A DNA stretch of 64,000 nt from Neoroseomonas soli. GTDB taxonomy: Bacteria; Pseudomonadota; Alphaproteobacteria; Acetobacterales; Acetobacteraceae. Shown in pieces: positions 49,511-58,362 of the stretch; within the stretch, counting starts at the first letter, position 1, and each line of letters starts with the position of its first letter. Location: assembly GCF_018129065.1 (NCBI RefSeq), contig NZ_JAAEDM010000019.1, positions 1 to 64,000 of the forward strand, written 5' to 3'. Made by a program: the position numbers and the translations under genes. Below the pieces are notes generated by a model. The model had not been told where the DNA came from and searched no databases. It saw only the letters and a list, made by a program, of their open reading frames with translations.

Positions 49511-50398
49511 ATGCGCGACCTGCGATCGCTCGAGACCGTCATCTGGGTGGTCCGCCTCGGCGGCTTCCGCGCCGCGGCGGCGCGGCTGAACACCACGCAA
49601 TCGGCGGTCTCCGCGCGCGTCGCGCAACTCGAGCAGGAACTTGGCATCCGCATCTTCCAGCGCGGCCCTCGCCTGACGCTGACCGCCGAGGGCACCGCCC
49701 TGCTGCGCTACGCCGAACAGATGGTCGACCTGCGCGAGGAGATGCTGCGCGCCATCGCGGACCCGGCGGCGATGCGGGGCTTGCTGCGGATCGGCGTGTC
49801 GGAGACGCTCGCGCATACGCTGCTGCCGCGGCTCGTCGAGCGCATCGGCGCGGCGCATCCCGGCATCGTGCTGGACATGGTGGTGGACATCACCCCGGCG
49901 CTGCGCCAGAGCCTCGCGGCGGGGCATATCGACATCGCCATGCTCGCCGGCACGGTCGAGGATCCGCGCGCGGTGAACCAGCCGCTGTGTTCCTACCCGC
50001 TCGGCTGGCTGGCGAGCCCGCGCCTCGGGCTGCCCGAGCGGCCGCTGCGGCTGTCGGAACTGACCGGCTGGCCGATCCTGAGCTTCTCCCATGACACGGA
50101 GGTCTCGGCCGCGCTGCGCCGGCTGTTCGCGGAAGCCGGGGCGCCGGGCGTGCGGCTCTGGGGCAGCACCTCCATCGCGACCATGGCGGAACTTGCCTGC
50201 GCCGGTGTCTGCATCAGCGTGATGCAGATGGTCGCGGCGGAGCGCGAGATCGCCGAAGGCCGCCTGCGCCGCCTGGACGTGGAGGACGTGGCGCTGCCGG
50301 ACGTCGCATTCCATGTCAGCTATCTGCGCAAGCCGGACAGCCATGTGGCGGCCACCATCGCTGCCCTGGCGCGGGACCTGGCCGGCGCCGCCGACTGA
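49511..50398 (+). CDS. LysR family transcriptional regulator (1)
   Basis: A 295-residue regulator. The N-terminal winged helix-turn-helix reads [20 protein letters not shown] with [16 protein letters not shown] following (residues 18-60). The C-terminal domain is the periplasmic-binding-like effector module (about 90-290). The start lies 7 nt after the carbamoylase stop, within a TAAGGAGC SD. It is oriented like, and placed inside, the ureide/oxoproline gene set and is the obvious candidate regulator. Confidence 0.93.
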   Translation: MRDLRSLETVIWVVRLGGFRAAAARLNTTQSAVSARVAQLEQELGIRIFQRGPRLTLTAEGTALLRYAEQMVDLREEMLRAIADPAAMRGLLRIGVSETLAHTLLPRLVERIGAAHPGIVLDMVVDITPALRQSLAAGHIDIAMLAGTVEDPRAVNQPLCSYPLGWLASPRLGLPERPLRLSELTGWPILSFSHDTEVSAALRRLFAEAGAPGVRLWGSTSIATMAELACAGVCISVMQMVAAEREIAEGRLRRLDVEDVALPDVAFHVSYLRKPDSHVAATIAALARDLAGAAD

Positions 50399-50484
50399 TT
50401 TTTTCGATCACCCCGATCCAGATTTCGCGTTCGACATGCGGCCCGCCAGGGTCTGGAATGCCGCGCCGACCGAGGAGGCCCCGT

Positions 50485-51282
50485 ATGGACCACAATCCCG
50501 TGCAGCACGAAACCGGCTGGGACGTGCGCCAGCGCATCCGTCGCGGCGAATGGACGCGGCCGACCCAGGGCATGGCCCCGGGCTATGTCCAGGCCAACCT
50601 CGCCATCCTGCCGCGTGATCTCGCCGCCGACTTCCAGCGTTTCTGCGCGCTGAACCCCAAGCCCTGCCCGCTGCTCGCGACCTCGGAGCCGGGCGATCCC
50701 TCGCTTCCGACGCTCGGGCGGGATATCGACATCCGCACCGACATCGGCACCTACCGCGTCTGGCGCGATGGCGTGATGGTCGAGGAAGTGCACGACATCC
50801 GCGACCTCTGGCGCGACGACCTGGTGGCCTTCCTGCTCGGCTGCTCCCATTCCTTCGAGGAGGCGCTGCTCGCCGACGGCCTGCCGTTGCGCCACTTCGA
50901 GGAGGGCAAGCCGGTGCCCGTCTACACCACCAACGTCCCGACCGCGCCGGCCGGCCCCTTCCATGGCCCGCTGGTCGTCTCCATGCGGCCCTTCAGGCCG
51001 GCGGATGCGATCCGCGCCATCCAGATCACCTCGCGCTTTCCGTCGGTGCACGGCGCGCCGGTGCATATCGGCAAGCCGGAGATGATCGGCATTGCAGATC
51101 TTGCGAAGGTCGATGCCGGCGCGGCCGTGACGGTCGCCGAGGAGGAGCTGCCTGTGTTCTGGGCCTGCGGGGTCACGCCCCAGGCCGTGGTCGCCGCGAC
51201 GAAGCCGCCCTTCTGCATCACCCATGCGCCGGGATGCATGCTGGTGACGGACCTGCTGAATTCGCGCCTCGCCGTCTTCTGA
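50485..51282 (+). CDS. D-glutamate cyclase family protein (DUF1445, putative hydro-lyase)
   Basis: A 265-residue protein of the DUF1445 family, now linked to D-glutamate cyclase (D-glutamate to 5-oxo-D-proline). It has [59 protein letters not shown] and [13 protein letters not shown], all hallmarks. ATG 50485 follows AGGAGG at 6 nt; the open frame from 50458 is not needed. HyuA and HyuB, which hydrolyse 5-oxoproline with ATP in other bacteria, follow directly, which fits the proposed reaction. Confidence 0.9.
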   Translation: MDHNPVQHETGWDVRQRIRRGEWTRPTQGMAPGYVQANLAILPRDLAADFQRFCALNPKPCPLLATSEPGDPSLPTLGRDIDIRTDIGTYRVWRDGVMVEEVHDIRDLWRDDLVAFLLGCSHSFEEALLADGLPLRHFEEGKPVPVYTTNVPTAPAGPFHGPLVVSMRPFRPADAIRAIQITSRFPSVHGAPVHIGKPEMIGIADLAKVDAGAAVTVAEEELPVFWACGVTPQAVVAATKPPFCITHAPGCMLVTDLLNSRLAVF

Positions 51283-51316
51283 TCCCACCCGGCGCGCGAT
51301 AGGATTCGCGCGCCTC

Positions 51317-53428
51317 ATGACATCCCAGTTCCAGGACAGCATGACACACGACATGGTCAAAGCACGCCTTGCCGTCGATATCGGCGGGACTTTCACCGAC
51401 CTCGCCATCGAGAAGGGCGAGCAGCGCTGGACGGCCAAGGTGCTGACCACGCCCTCCGCCCCCGAGAAGGGCGTGCTGGAGGGCGTGCAGCAGGTGCTCG
51501 CCAAGGCCGGCATGGCGGCGGGCGACCTCGACCTCTTGATCCACGGCACGACGCTCGCGACGAACGCGATCATCGAGCGCAAGGGTGCCAGGACCGCGCT
51601 GCTGACGACGGATGGTTTCCGCGACGTGCTCGCCCTGGCGAACGAGGCCCGTTACGACCAGTACGACCTCAACATCGAGTTGCCGCAGCCGCTGGTGCGC
51701 CGCCGCTGGCGCCTGCCGGTGCCGGAGCGCCTGGACAACACCGGCAAGGTCCTTCTGCCGCTCGACGAGGCCGCGGTGCGCGCGCAGGTCGAGTTCCTGA
51801 AGGGCGAGGGCATCGAGAGCCTCGCCATCGGCTTCCTGCATGCCTTCGTGAACCCCGCGCATGAGCAGCGCGCGGCAGCGATCGTGAAGGAGATGTGGCC
51901 GGAGATGAACGTCTCGCTGTCCAGCGAGGTGTCGCCCGAGATGCGCGAATGGGAGCGCTTCTCCACCACGGTCGCGAATGCCTATGTCCAGCCGCTGATG
52001 GCGTCCTATCTCGGGCGGCTGGAAGTGGGCCTGCGCGCGGCGGGGCTGACCTGCCCGCTCTTCCTCATGCTGTCCGGCGGTGGCCTGACGACGATCGAGA
52101 CGGCCTCGCGCTTCCCGATCCGCCTGGTGGAATCGGGTCCGGCGGGCGGGGCGATCTTCTCCGCCTTCGTCGCCAAGCAGCGTGGCTTCGACAAGGTGCT
52201 CTCCTTCGACATGGGCGGCACCACGGCGAAGGTCTGCCTGATCGACGCGTTCCGCCCGCAGGCGAGCCGCACCTTCGAGGTCGCGCGCGTCGGCCGCTTC
52301 AAGAAGGGCTCCGGCCTGCCGCTGCGCATTCCTGTCATCGAGATGGTGGAGATTGGCGCCGGCGGCGGGTCCATCGCCCAGGTCGATTCCATGGGCCGCA
52401 TCCAGGTCGGCCCGGAATCCGCGGGTGCAGACCCCGGCCCGGCCTGCTACGGCCGCGGCGGCACGCATCCGGCGGTGACGGATGCCAACCTCGCGCTCGG
52501 CCGCTACCAGCCGGAACTGTTTGCCGGCGGGACGCTGCCGCTGAAGCCTGAATTGTCCCGCGATGCGCTTGCCGCGCATGTCGGCGGCAAGCTGGGGCTG
52601 TCCGGCGAGATGGCGGGCCTCGGCGTCGTCGAGATGGTGGACGAGAACATGGCGAACGCCGCGCGCGTCCACGCCATCGAGAGCGGCAAGGGCTATGACG
52701 GCCGCATCGTCATCGCCTTCGGCGGCGGCGGGCCGGTGCATGGCTATCGCGTCTGCGAGAAGGTGGGCGTGAAGCGCATGCTGGTGCCCTCGGGCGCCGG
52801 CGTCGGCTCGGCCATCGGCTTCCTGCGCGCGCCGGTCGCGTACGAGGTGGTGAAGTCGCTGTACCAGCGCTTCGGCTCCTTCGACCTCGCGGCGGTGAAT
52901 GGGCTGCTGTCCTCCATGTCCGCCGAGGCGACGAGGGTGGTCGGCGAGGGCGCCTTCGGCCAGCCGGTCGAGGAAACGCGCATCGCCTACATGCGCTATG
53001 TCGGCCAGGGGCACGAGATCTCGGTCCCGCTGCCGCCGCGCGCGTTGACGGTGCACGACGTCGCGGAGATCCGCGCCCTCTACGACACCGAATACACCCG
53101 CTTCTACGACCGGCCGGTGCCGGGGTCGGATGTGGAGATCCTCTCCTTCGCCGTCACCGTCCGCACGGTGGAAGCGCATGTGGAACCCGCCGCGCCGGTC
53201 GCCGCCGCGCCGGCGCCGAAGCCGATCCGCACCCAGATGGTCCGCGACACCGCGACCGGCGAGGTGACGGAATGGCCCGTCTATGACCGCGAGCACATGA
53301 CACCGGGTGCGACGGTGCAGGGCCCCGCCATCGTGGCTGAAGCCGAGACCAGCACCCTGATCGGGCCGTCCTGGACTTGCCGGATGGACGGGCTCGGTTA
53401 TCTCGACCTGACGCAGGAGGCCGCGTGA
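51317..53428 (+). CDS. hyuA: Hydantoinase/oxoprolinase subunit A
   Basis: A 703-residue ATP-dependent hydantoinase/5-oxoprolinase A subunit. It has LAVDIGGTFTDLAIEKGEQR with the ATP-binding GGTFTD, HGTTLATNAIIERKGARTAL, MLSGGGLTTIETASRFP, SFDMGGTTAKVCLI (about residue 297) and GAGGGSIAQVDSMGRIQVGP. With HyuB it would open a lactam or hydantoin ring using ATP. ATG 51317 is the first of three in-frame candidates (also 51341 and 51353); SDs are weak. HyuB overlaps its stop codon. Confidence 0.94.
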   Translation: MTSQFQDSMTHDMVKARLAVDIGGTFTDLAIEKGEQRWTAKVLTTPSAPEKGVLEGVQQVLAKAGMAAGDLDLLIHGTTLATNAIIERKGARTALLTTDGFRDVLALANEARYDQYDLNIELPQPLVRRRWRLPVPERLDNTGKVLLPLDEAAVRAQVEFLKGEGIESLAIGFLHAFVNPAHEQRAAAIVKEMWPEMNVSLSSEVSPEMREWERFSTTVANAYVQPLMASYLGRLEVGLRAAGLTCPLFLMLSGGGLTTIETASRFPIRLVESGPAGGAIFSAFVAKQRGFDKVLSFDMGGTTAKVCLIDAFRPQASRTFEVARVGRFKKGSGLPLRIPVIEMVEIGAGGGSIAQVDSMGRIQVGPESAGADPGPACYGRGGTHPAVTDANLALGRYQPELFAGGTLPLKPELSRDALAAHVGGKLGLSGEMAGLGVVEMVDENMANAARVHAIESGKGYDGRIVIAFGGGGPVHGYRVCEKVGVKRMLVPSGAGVGSAIGFLRAPVAYEVVKSLYQRFGSFDLAAVNGLLSSMSAEATRVVGEGAFGQPVEETRIAYMRYVGQGHEISVPLPPRALTVHDVAEIRALYDTEYTRFYDRPVPGSDVEILSFAVTVRTVEAHVEPAAPVAAAPAPKPIRTQMVRDTATGEVTEWPVYDREHMTPGATVQGPAIVAEAETSTLIGPSWTCRMDGLGYLDLTQEAA

Positions 53429-55098
53429 TGAACAAGGAAACCGGAGCCCTCGCGCAGATCCAGCGCCAGATCCAGTGGAACCGCCTGATCGCGGTGGTCG
53501 AGGAACAGGCGCAGACCATGATCCGCACCGCCTTCAGCACCACGGTGCGCGAGGCGGGCGACCTGTCCGCGGGCATCTTCGACCTCGAAGGCCGGATGCT
53601 TGCGCAGGCGGTGACCGGCACGCCGGGCCATGTGAATTCCATGGCCGAGGCGGTCGGGCACTTCCTGGACAAGTTCCCGGCGCACACGATGAAGCCGGGC
53701 GACCACTACATCACCAACGACCCCTGGCTCGCGACCGGGCACCTGCATGACCTGACGGTGGTAACGCCGGCCTTCCGCAACGGGAAGATCGTCGGGCTGT
53801 TCGCCAATACGGCGCACATCATCGACATCGGCGGCCTCGGCATGGGGCCGGAGGGGCGGAGCGTCTTCGAGGAAGGCCTCTATATCCCGATCGTGAAGTG
53901 CTTCGATCGCAACGTCCCGAATGAGACCTTCTTCGACTTCATCCGCGCGGGCTCCCGCACGCCGGTGGAACTCGAAGGCGACATCTACTCGCTGTGCGCC
54001 TGCAACGACGCCGGCGCGAAGCGGCTCGTCGAGATGATGGACGAGTTCGCGATGGACAGCCTTGACGACCTCGCGACCTACATCTTCGAAGCGAGCACCC
54101 GCGCGACGCTGGCCGAGATCGCCAAGCTGCCGCGCACCACCGTCCGCAGCGAGATCACTTCGGACGGCTACGAGGCGCCGGTCACGCTCAAGGCCGCGAT
54201 GACGATCCACGATGACCGGATCGTCGTGGATTACGCCGGCACCAGCGGCTTCTCCAGCCGCGGCATCAACGTGCCGGCGGCTTATTGCCGCGCCTATGCC
54301 TGTTTCGGCATCAAGTGCGTGGTCGCGCCGGAGGTGCCGAACAACTGGGCCTCGCTGGCGCCGTTCCAGATGGAGATCCCGGATACCTGCATCCTGAACG
54401 CGCCGCGGCCCTATCCGGTGTCCGTGCGCCACGTCATCGGACAGTTGCTGCCCGACCTGATGATGGGCTGCCTGCACCAGGTGGTGCCGGGCCGCGTCAA
54501 TGCCGAGGGTTCCTCCGCGCTGTGGAACCCGCCGCTGCGCGGTGGATCCCAGGTTTCCGGCCAGGCGGCGGAAGTCGATGACTTCGAGATCATCACCTTC
54601 AACTCCGGCGGCACCGGGGCCCGGCCGACGAAGGATGGGCTCGACGGCACGGCCTTCCCTTCCGGCGTGCGCACCATGCCGGTGGAGGCGACGGAGAACG
54701 TCGCCCCCGTGATCTTCTGGCAGAAGCAGCTTCGCCCGGATTCGGCCGGCGCCGGTCGCACCCGTGGCGGCTTCGGCCAGGTGATGGAGATCGGCGCGAA
54801 GAACGATGCCGAGTTCGCGGTGAACGCCATCTTCGACCGCGTGGCGAACGCGCCGCGTGGCCGCGACGGCGGTGGCGAAGGTGCCACCGGTTGGGTCGGC
54901 ATGAACGACGCCAACGGCACCGTGCTGCGCACCAAGGGCTTCCAGGTCATCCCGAAGGGCCGGCGCCTGCTGCTGAAACTGCCGGGCGGCGGCGGGATGG
55001 GGAACCCGAAGGAGCGCGATCCCGCGCTGGTGCAGCGGGATGTCGAGGACGGGCTGGTGAGCCCGGAGACGGCGCGGACGGTTTACGGGGTGAAGTGA
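53428..55098 (+). CDS. hyuB: Hydantoinase/oxoprolinase subunit B
   Basis: A 556-residue HyuB subunit. It has IRTAFSTTVREAGDLSAGIF, GHVNSMAEAVGHFL, GDHYITNDPWLATGHLHDLT, PGRVNAEGSSALWNPPLRGG and FNSGGTGARPTKDGLDGTAF, with LLKLPGGGGMGNPKERDP near the end. ATG 53428 overlaps the HyuA stop (TGATG) and has GAGG upstream, so the subunits are translated together. A strong hairpin follows the stop. Confidence 0.95.
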   Translation: MNKETGALAQIQRQIQWNRLIAVVEEQAQTMIRTAFSTTVREAGDLSAGIFDLEGRMLAQAVTGTPGHVNSMAEAVGHFLDKFPAHTMKPGDHYITNDPWLATGHLHDLTVVTPAFRNGKIVGLFANTAHIIDIGGLGMGPEGRSVFEEGLYIPIVKCFDRNVPNETFFDFIRAGSRTPVELEGDIYSLCACNDAGAKRLVEMMDEFAMDSLDDLATYIFEASTRATLAEIAKLPRTTVRSEITSDGYEAPVTLKAAMTIHDDRIVVDYAGTSGFSSRGINVPAAYCRAYACFGIKCVVAPEVPNNWASLAPFQMEIPDTCILNAPRPYPVSVRHVIGQLLPDLMMGCLHQVVPGRVNAEGSSALWNPPLRGGSQVSGQAAEVDDFEIITFNSGGTGARPTKDGLDGTAFPSGVRTMPVEATENVAPVIFWQKQLRPDSAGAGRTRGGFGQVMEIGAKNDAEFAVNAIFDRVANAPRGRDGGGEGATGWVGMNDANGTVLRTKGFQVIPKGRRLLLKLPGGGGMGNPKERDPALVQRDVEDGLVSPETARTVYGVK

Positions 55099-55102
55099 TG
55101 TC

Positions 55103-55128
55103 GGGGGGAGAAGGGAACTTCTCCCCCC
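55103..55128 (+). terminator. Terminator hairpin after hyuB
   Basis: Arms GGGGGGAGAAG (55103-55113) and CTTCTCCCCCC (55118-55128) with a GGAA loop, 5 nt after the stop codon. A T-rich stretch (TTGGTTTTTTGGG) lies about 20 nt further on. Confidence 0.7.
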
Positions 55129-55187
55129 GCACCCCCCTCAACCTTCTTTGGTTTTTTGGGACTGACAGCCGGGGGCGGCGCCGATCG

Positions 55188-55207
55188 GGGGGAGGTTCTC
55201 CTCCCCC
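55188..55207 (-). terminator. Terminator hairpin after motA
   Basis: Arms GGGGGAGG (55188-55195) and CCTCCCCC (55200-55207) with a TTCT loop, 6 nt beyond the motA stop on the minus strand. No U-tract follows on that strand. Confidence 0.6.
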
Positions 55208-55212
55208 GGCCT

Positions 55213-56079
55213 TTACGCGATCTGCAATCCCTGCAGCGATTCCTCCAGTTCCTGGAACGATGGCATATGCTCTGACGGCACCATCTTCCGACCTGTCTCC
55301 ACCGCCACCTGCGGGGCGTTGCCGTGCAGGTGCGCCACGAGCACGGCGCGGATCACCTCGAAGAACTTGCTCTCCTCCTCGACCACGCCTTTCAGCCGGG
55401 CGGCGAAGGGCCCCATCAGCCCGTAGGCCAGCAGCACGCCGAGGAAGGTCCCGACCAGCGCGCCGCCGATCATCCTGCCCAGCACCGCCGGCGGCTCGTT
55501 GATCGAGGCCATGGTCTTGATGACACCCATCACCGCCGCGACGATGCCGAGGGCCGGCAACGCATCCGCCATCGACTGCATGGCGTGGGAAGGGTGCATC
55601 TCCTCGTCCTTGATCTTCTTCAATTCCCTCGCCATCACGTCCTCGATCTGGTGCGGGTCGTCGGCGTTCATGCCGACCATGCGCAGGTAGTCGCAGATCA
55701 GCGCGACCGCGTGGTGGTCGGCGGCGATGCGCGGGAACTTGTTGAAGGCTGCGCTTTCCTCCGGCTTCTCGATATGCGGTTCGAGCGCCATCGGTCCCTT
55801 GGTCTGCGCCAGGCGAACCAGCCAGTAGAGCAGGCTCAGCAGGTCCATGTAGTCCTGCCGGGTGTACTTCGATCCCTTCAGCAGCTTCCCGAAGCCGGCG
55901 CCGACATGCTTCAGGCCGGCGACGCTGTTCGCCATGACCAGCGTGCCGATCGCGGCGCCACCGATGATCGCGAACTCGAACGGCAGCGCCGTGAGGATGA
56001 TGTCCAGCTTGCCGCCGGCGGCGATGTAGCCGCCGAAGACGCAGACCAGCAGGAAGCCGAAGCCGGCAAGCGAGATCAC
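55213..56079 (-). CDS. motA: Flagellar motor stator protein MotA
   Basis: A 288-residue MotA, the stator subunit that forms the proton channel with MotB and drives flagellar rotation. Four membrane helices are expected, including ISLAGFGFLLVCVFGGYIAA at the N-terminus and GALVGTFLGVLLAYGLMGP. DALPALGIVAAVMGVIKTM holds the conserved proline of the third helix, and the cytoplasmic loop is charged. The start is GTG 56079 with GGGAGG upstream; it overlaps the motB stop (GTGA), so translation is coupled. Length matches the family. Confidence 0.95.
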   Translation of the reverse strand: MISLAGFGFLLVCVFGGYIAAGGKLDIILTALPFEFAIIGGAAIGTLVMANSVAGLKHVGAGFGKLLKGSKYTRQDYMDLLSLLYWLVRLAQTKGPMALEPHIEKPEESAAFNKFPRIAADHHAVALICDYLRMVGMNADDPHQIEDVMARELKKIKDEEMHPSHAMQSMADALPALGIVAAVMGVIKTMASINEPPAVLGRMIGGALVGTFLGVLLAYGLMGPFAARLKGVVEEESKFFEVIRAVLVAHLHGNAPQVAVETGRKMVPSEHMPSFQELEESLQGLQIA

Positions 56080-57131
56080 GGGCGTTCCTCCCGCGCCTGG
56101 CGCAGCAGCGTGATGGAGACGCGGCGATTGGCCGCCGCATTGGGCTGGTCGGGCAGCAGCAGGTCGCGCTCGGCATGGCCGCTGACGCTGCGGACGCGCC
56201 CTTCGGCGAGCCCGGCCTCCACCAGCAGCCGTCGCGTGACGTTGGCGCGCTCGGCCGAGAGGTCCCAGTTGCTGCGGTCGCCGCTGCCGCGGAAGGGCGT
56301 GGCGTCGGTATGGCCGGCGATGGCGACAGGGTTCGGCAGGCGGGCTGCGGCCTGGGCCACGCGCGCCAGCAGCGCCCGCGCCCGGTCGTTCGGCGCCGTG
56401 CCGCCGAGGGCGAACATCGGCTGGCGCTCGGCATCGACCAGTTGGATGCGAAGCCCCTCGGGCGTCTGCTCCACCAGCATCTGGCGCGCGAGGTCGGCGA
56501 GGGCGGGGTCGGTGGCGACAGCCTCGCGGATCTGCTGGGCGACGTGTTCGAAGGCCTCGCGTTCGCGGTGCGCGAGTTCGCGGCGCAGTTCCGCCTCGCT
56601 GGCCGCCTCGGGGCGGGCTTCGGTGGCGGGCGCATCGGCCGGGCCTCCGCGCGGGGGCTCGGGGCCGGACTGGGCGCCGGGGGGCGTCGGCGCCACCAGG
56701 CGCGCGTCGTCCGCGTCCTCCCGGCCCTCGGGGCCCTCGCGGCGCGGCTGGGGGCGGGCCATGGTCTCGCTGTCGTCTTCCTCGATGTCCATCACCACGG
56801 GCATCCGCCCCGGCTGGATGGTGATGGCGCCCTGGGTCGAGGTGGAATTGCCGTCCTCGTTCGGAGTCCTTCCCCCGAAGGGCTGGCCGGAGCCGGAGAC
56901 CGATCGGGCCAGCAGGCTGGTCGGCGCGAAATAGTCCGCGAGGCCGCGGCGCTGTTCCTCGGTGGTGGCGTTCAGCAGCCACATCAGGAGGAAGAACGCC
57001 ATCATGGCGGTCACGAAATCGGCGTAGGCGACCTTCCACGCGCCGCCATGGTGGGTGTGCTCGCCGCCTTCCTCGCGCCTGATGACGATCGTGCCGCCGC
57101 CATCGCCCTTGCCCTTCGCCTTGCCTGCCAT
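56076..57131 (-). CDS. motB: Flagellar motor stator protein MotB
   Basis: A 351-residue MotB. After a short cytoplasmic tail comes AWKVAYADFVTAMMAFFLLM with the proton-carrying Asp38 and one membrane helix. A Pro/Glu-rich linker (about 100-190) precedes the OmpA-like peptidoglycan-binding domain with IAGHTDATPFRGSGDRSNWD and LSAERANVTRRLL. It anchors the stator to the cell wall. It is the first gene of the motB-motA pair. The linker is longer than in many homologues. Confidence 0.95.
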   Translation of the reverse strand: MAGKAKGKGDGGGTIVIRREEGGEHTHHGGAWKVAYADFVTAMMAFFLLMWLLNATTEEQRRGLADYFAPTSLLARSVSGSGQPFGGRTPNEDGNSTSTQGAITIQPGRMPVVMDIEEDDSETMARPQPRREGPEGREDADDARLVAPTPPGAQSGPEPPRGGPADAPATEARPEAASEAELRRELAHREREAFEHVAQQIREAVATDPALADLARQMLVEQTPEGLRIQLVDAERQPMFALGGTAPNDRARALLARVAQAAARLPNPVAIAGHTDATPFRGSGDRSNWDLSAERANVTRRLLVEAGLAEGRVRSVSGHAERDLLLPDQPNAAANRRVSITLLRQAREERP

Positions 57132-57209
57132 CGCGGGCAGGATGCCGCACGGGTGCTGACCACTTCGCTAACCGCGCCCTTTGCTGCCGCGTGACATGGG
57201 GCGGGCGCT

Positions 57210-58106
57210 ATGGTTTCGTCGGCAGCGATGGATCTGCCCGCCCACAGCCTTCCCGGAGCCACGGCCGCGCCGCCCTTCGCGCTCTACCACCCGGTGCGGC
57301 AGACGGTGCCGCTCGTCTTCGCGTCCCCCCATTCGGGGCAGGACTACCCGGCGGATTTCGTGGCCGAGGCCCGGCTTTCCCCGCTCGCGCTGCGCCGCAG
57401 CGAGGATTCCTTCGTGGACGAGCTCTTCGTCGCGGCGCCGGCGCATGGCGCCCCGCTGATCGCCGCGAACTTCCCCCGCGTCTGGTGCGACGTGAACAGG
57501 GAGCCATGGGAACTCGATCCCGGAATGTTCGACGGCCCGCTGCCGCCCTGGGTCAACACCACCAGTCCAAGGGTCGGGGCCGGGCTCGGCACCATTCCGC
57601 GTATCGTCGCGACAGGGGAGCCGGTCTATCGCCGCCGCCTCTCCTTCGCCGAGGCCGAGGCGCGCATCCGCGGCTACTGGGAACCCTATCACGCCGCCCT
57701 GGGGGAACTGATTGCCGGGACGCGGGCCCGCTTCGGCTTCTGCCTGCTGGTCGACTGCCATTCCATGCCGGCGCATCCGGCCCAGGCGGCCAATCCGCCG
57801 GACATGGTGCTCGGCGACGCCCACGGCACCGCCTGCGCCCCACGCGCAACCCGGCTGGTTGAGGAGGCTCTCGTCGGCCTCGGCTACCGCGTCCGGCGCA
57901 ACGATCCCTATGCCGGCGGCTACGTCACCCGGCATTACGGGCGGCCGCGCGACGGCGCCCATGCGCTGCAGATCGAGATCGCCCGGGCGCTCTACATGGA
58001 TGAGGGGCGGATCCAGCGGGGGCCGGGTTTCCGCGACGTGGTGGCGGACATGACGGCACTGATCGCCGCGCTGTCAGGATCGGACTGGGCCTTCCTCCGG
58101 CCTTGA
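57210..58106 (+). CDS. N-formylglutamate amidohydrolase
   Basis: A 298-residue zinc-dependent hydrolase of the N-formylglutamate amidohydrolase family. It has LVFASPHSGQDYPADFV, RRSEDSFVDELF, NFPRVWCDVNREPWELDP and LLVDCHSMPAHP, including the expected metal and catalytic His/Glu. The family converts N-formylglutamate to glutamate and formate in histidine degradation; no hut genes are nearby, so other formyl-amino acids are possible. ATG 57210 and ATG 57228 are both plausible starts. It diverges from motB. Confidence 0.9.
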   Translation: MVSSAAMDLPAHSLPGATAAPPFALYHPVRQTVPLVFASPHSGQDYPADFVAEARLSPLALRRSEDSFVDELFVAAPAHGAPLIAANFPRVWCDVNREPWELDPGMFDGPLPPWVNTTSPRVGAGLGTIPRIVATGEPVYRRRLSFAEAEARIRGYWEPYHAALGELIAGTRARFGFCLLVDCHSMPAHPAQAANPPDMVLGDAHGTACAPRATRLVEEALVGLGYRVRRNDPYAGGYVTRHYGRPRDGAHALQIEIARALYMDEGRIQRGPGFRDVVADMTALIAALSGSDWAFLRP

Positions 58107-58149
58107 TGCACCGCACAATGGCGGAGTAGAATTTTCTCCGAATGGGCGG

Positions 58150-58300
58150 AAAAAAAGAAGGCGGTGCCCGAAGGCACCGCCAAGTTTAGGGAGGAAACGT
58201 CCAAGAAAGACAGCGGTAGGCAACGCCTTGCCGCTGCGAGACAGAACTTAGGGGCCGTCATGAGGTTCTGCAAGAGGTTTTTTGCAGTGCAGCATAAGTG
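58150..58300 (-). ncRNA. Candidate small RNA with CCUCC motifs and UUCG terminator
   Basis: The minus strand ends in a textbook Rho-independent terminator: a 9-bp stem (58160-58168 with 58173-58181) with a TTCG tetraloop followed by TTCTTTTTTT (58159-58150). Upstream it carries CCTCCC (58194-58189) in an apparently open stretch, and a stem (58268-58273 with 58282-58287) whose loop is AAAACCTC. Loops with CCUCC are the signature of alphaproteobacterial anti-Shine-Dalgarno small RNAs. No credible protein is encoded here. The 5' end is a guess; no promoter was recognised. Confidence 0.5.
58160..58181 (-). terminator. Rho-independent terminator, minus strand
   Basis: Perfect arms GGCGGTGCC and GGCACCGCC around TTCG, then ten bases of which nine are T. 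It points left, 44 nt past the end of the plus-strand amidohydrolase gene, so it terminates a minus-strand transcript that starts within 58182-58360. Confidence 0.85.
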
Positions 58301-58308
58301 GCTTCCAG

Positions 58309-58328
58309 AAACATGTAAGCGCATGTTT
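58309..58328. promoter_or_regulatory. Inverted repeat upstream of lytic transglycosylase gene
   Basis: AAACATG (58309-58315) and CATGTTT (58322-58328) are perfect 7-bp arms around TAAGCG, 34 nt before the gene start and at the presumed upstream end of the small RNA. It may be an operator for either transcript. Confidence 0.4.
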
Positions 58329-58362
58329 ATTGCGTGGCACATGGCTTGCCGTTCACATCCCT

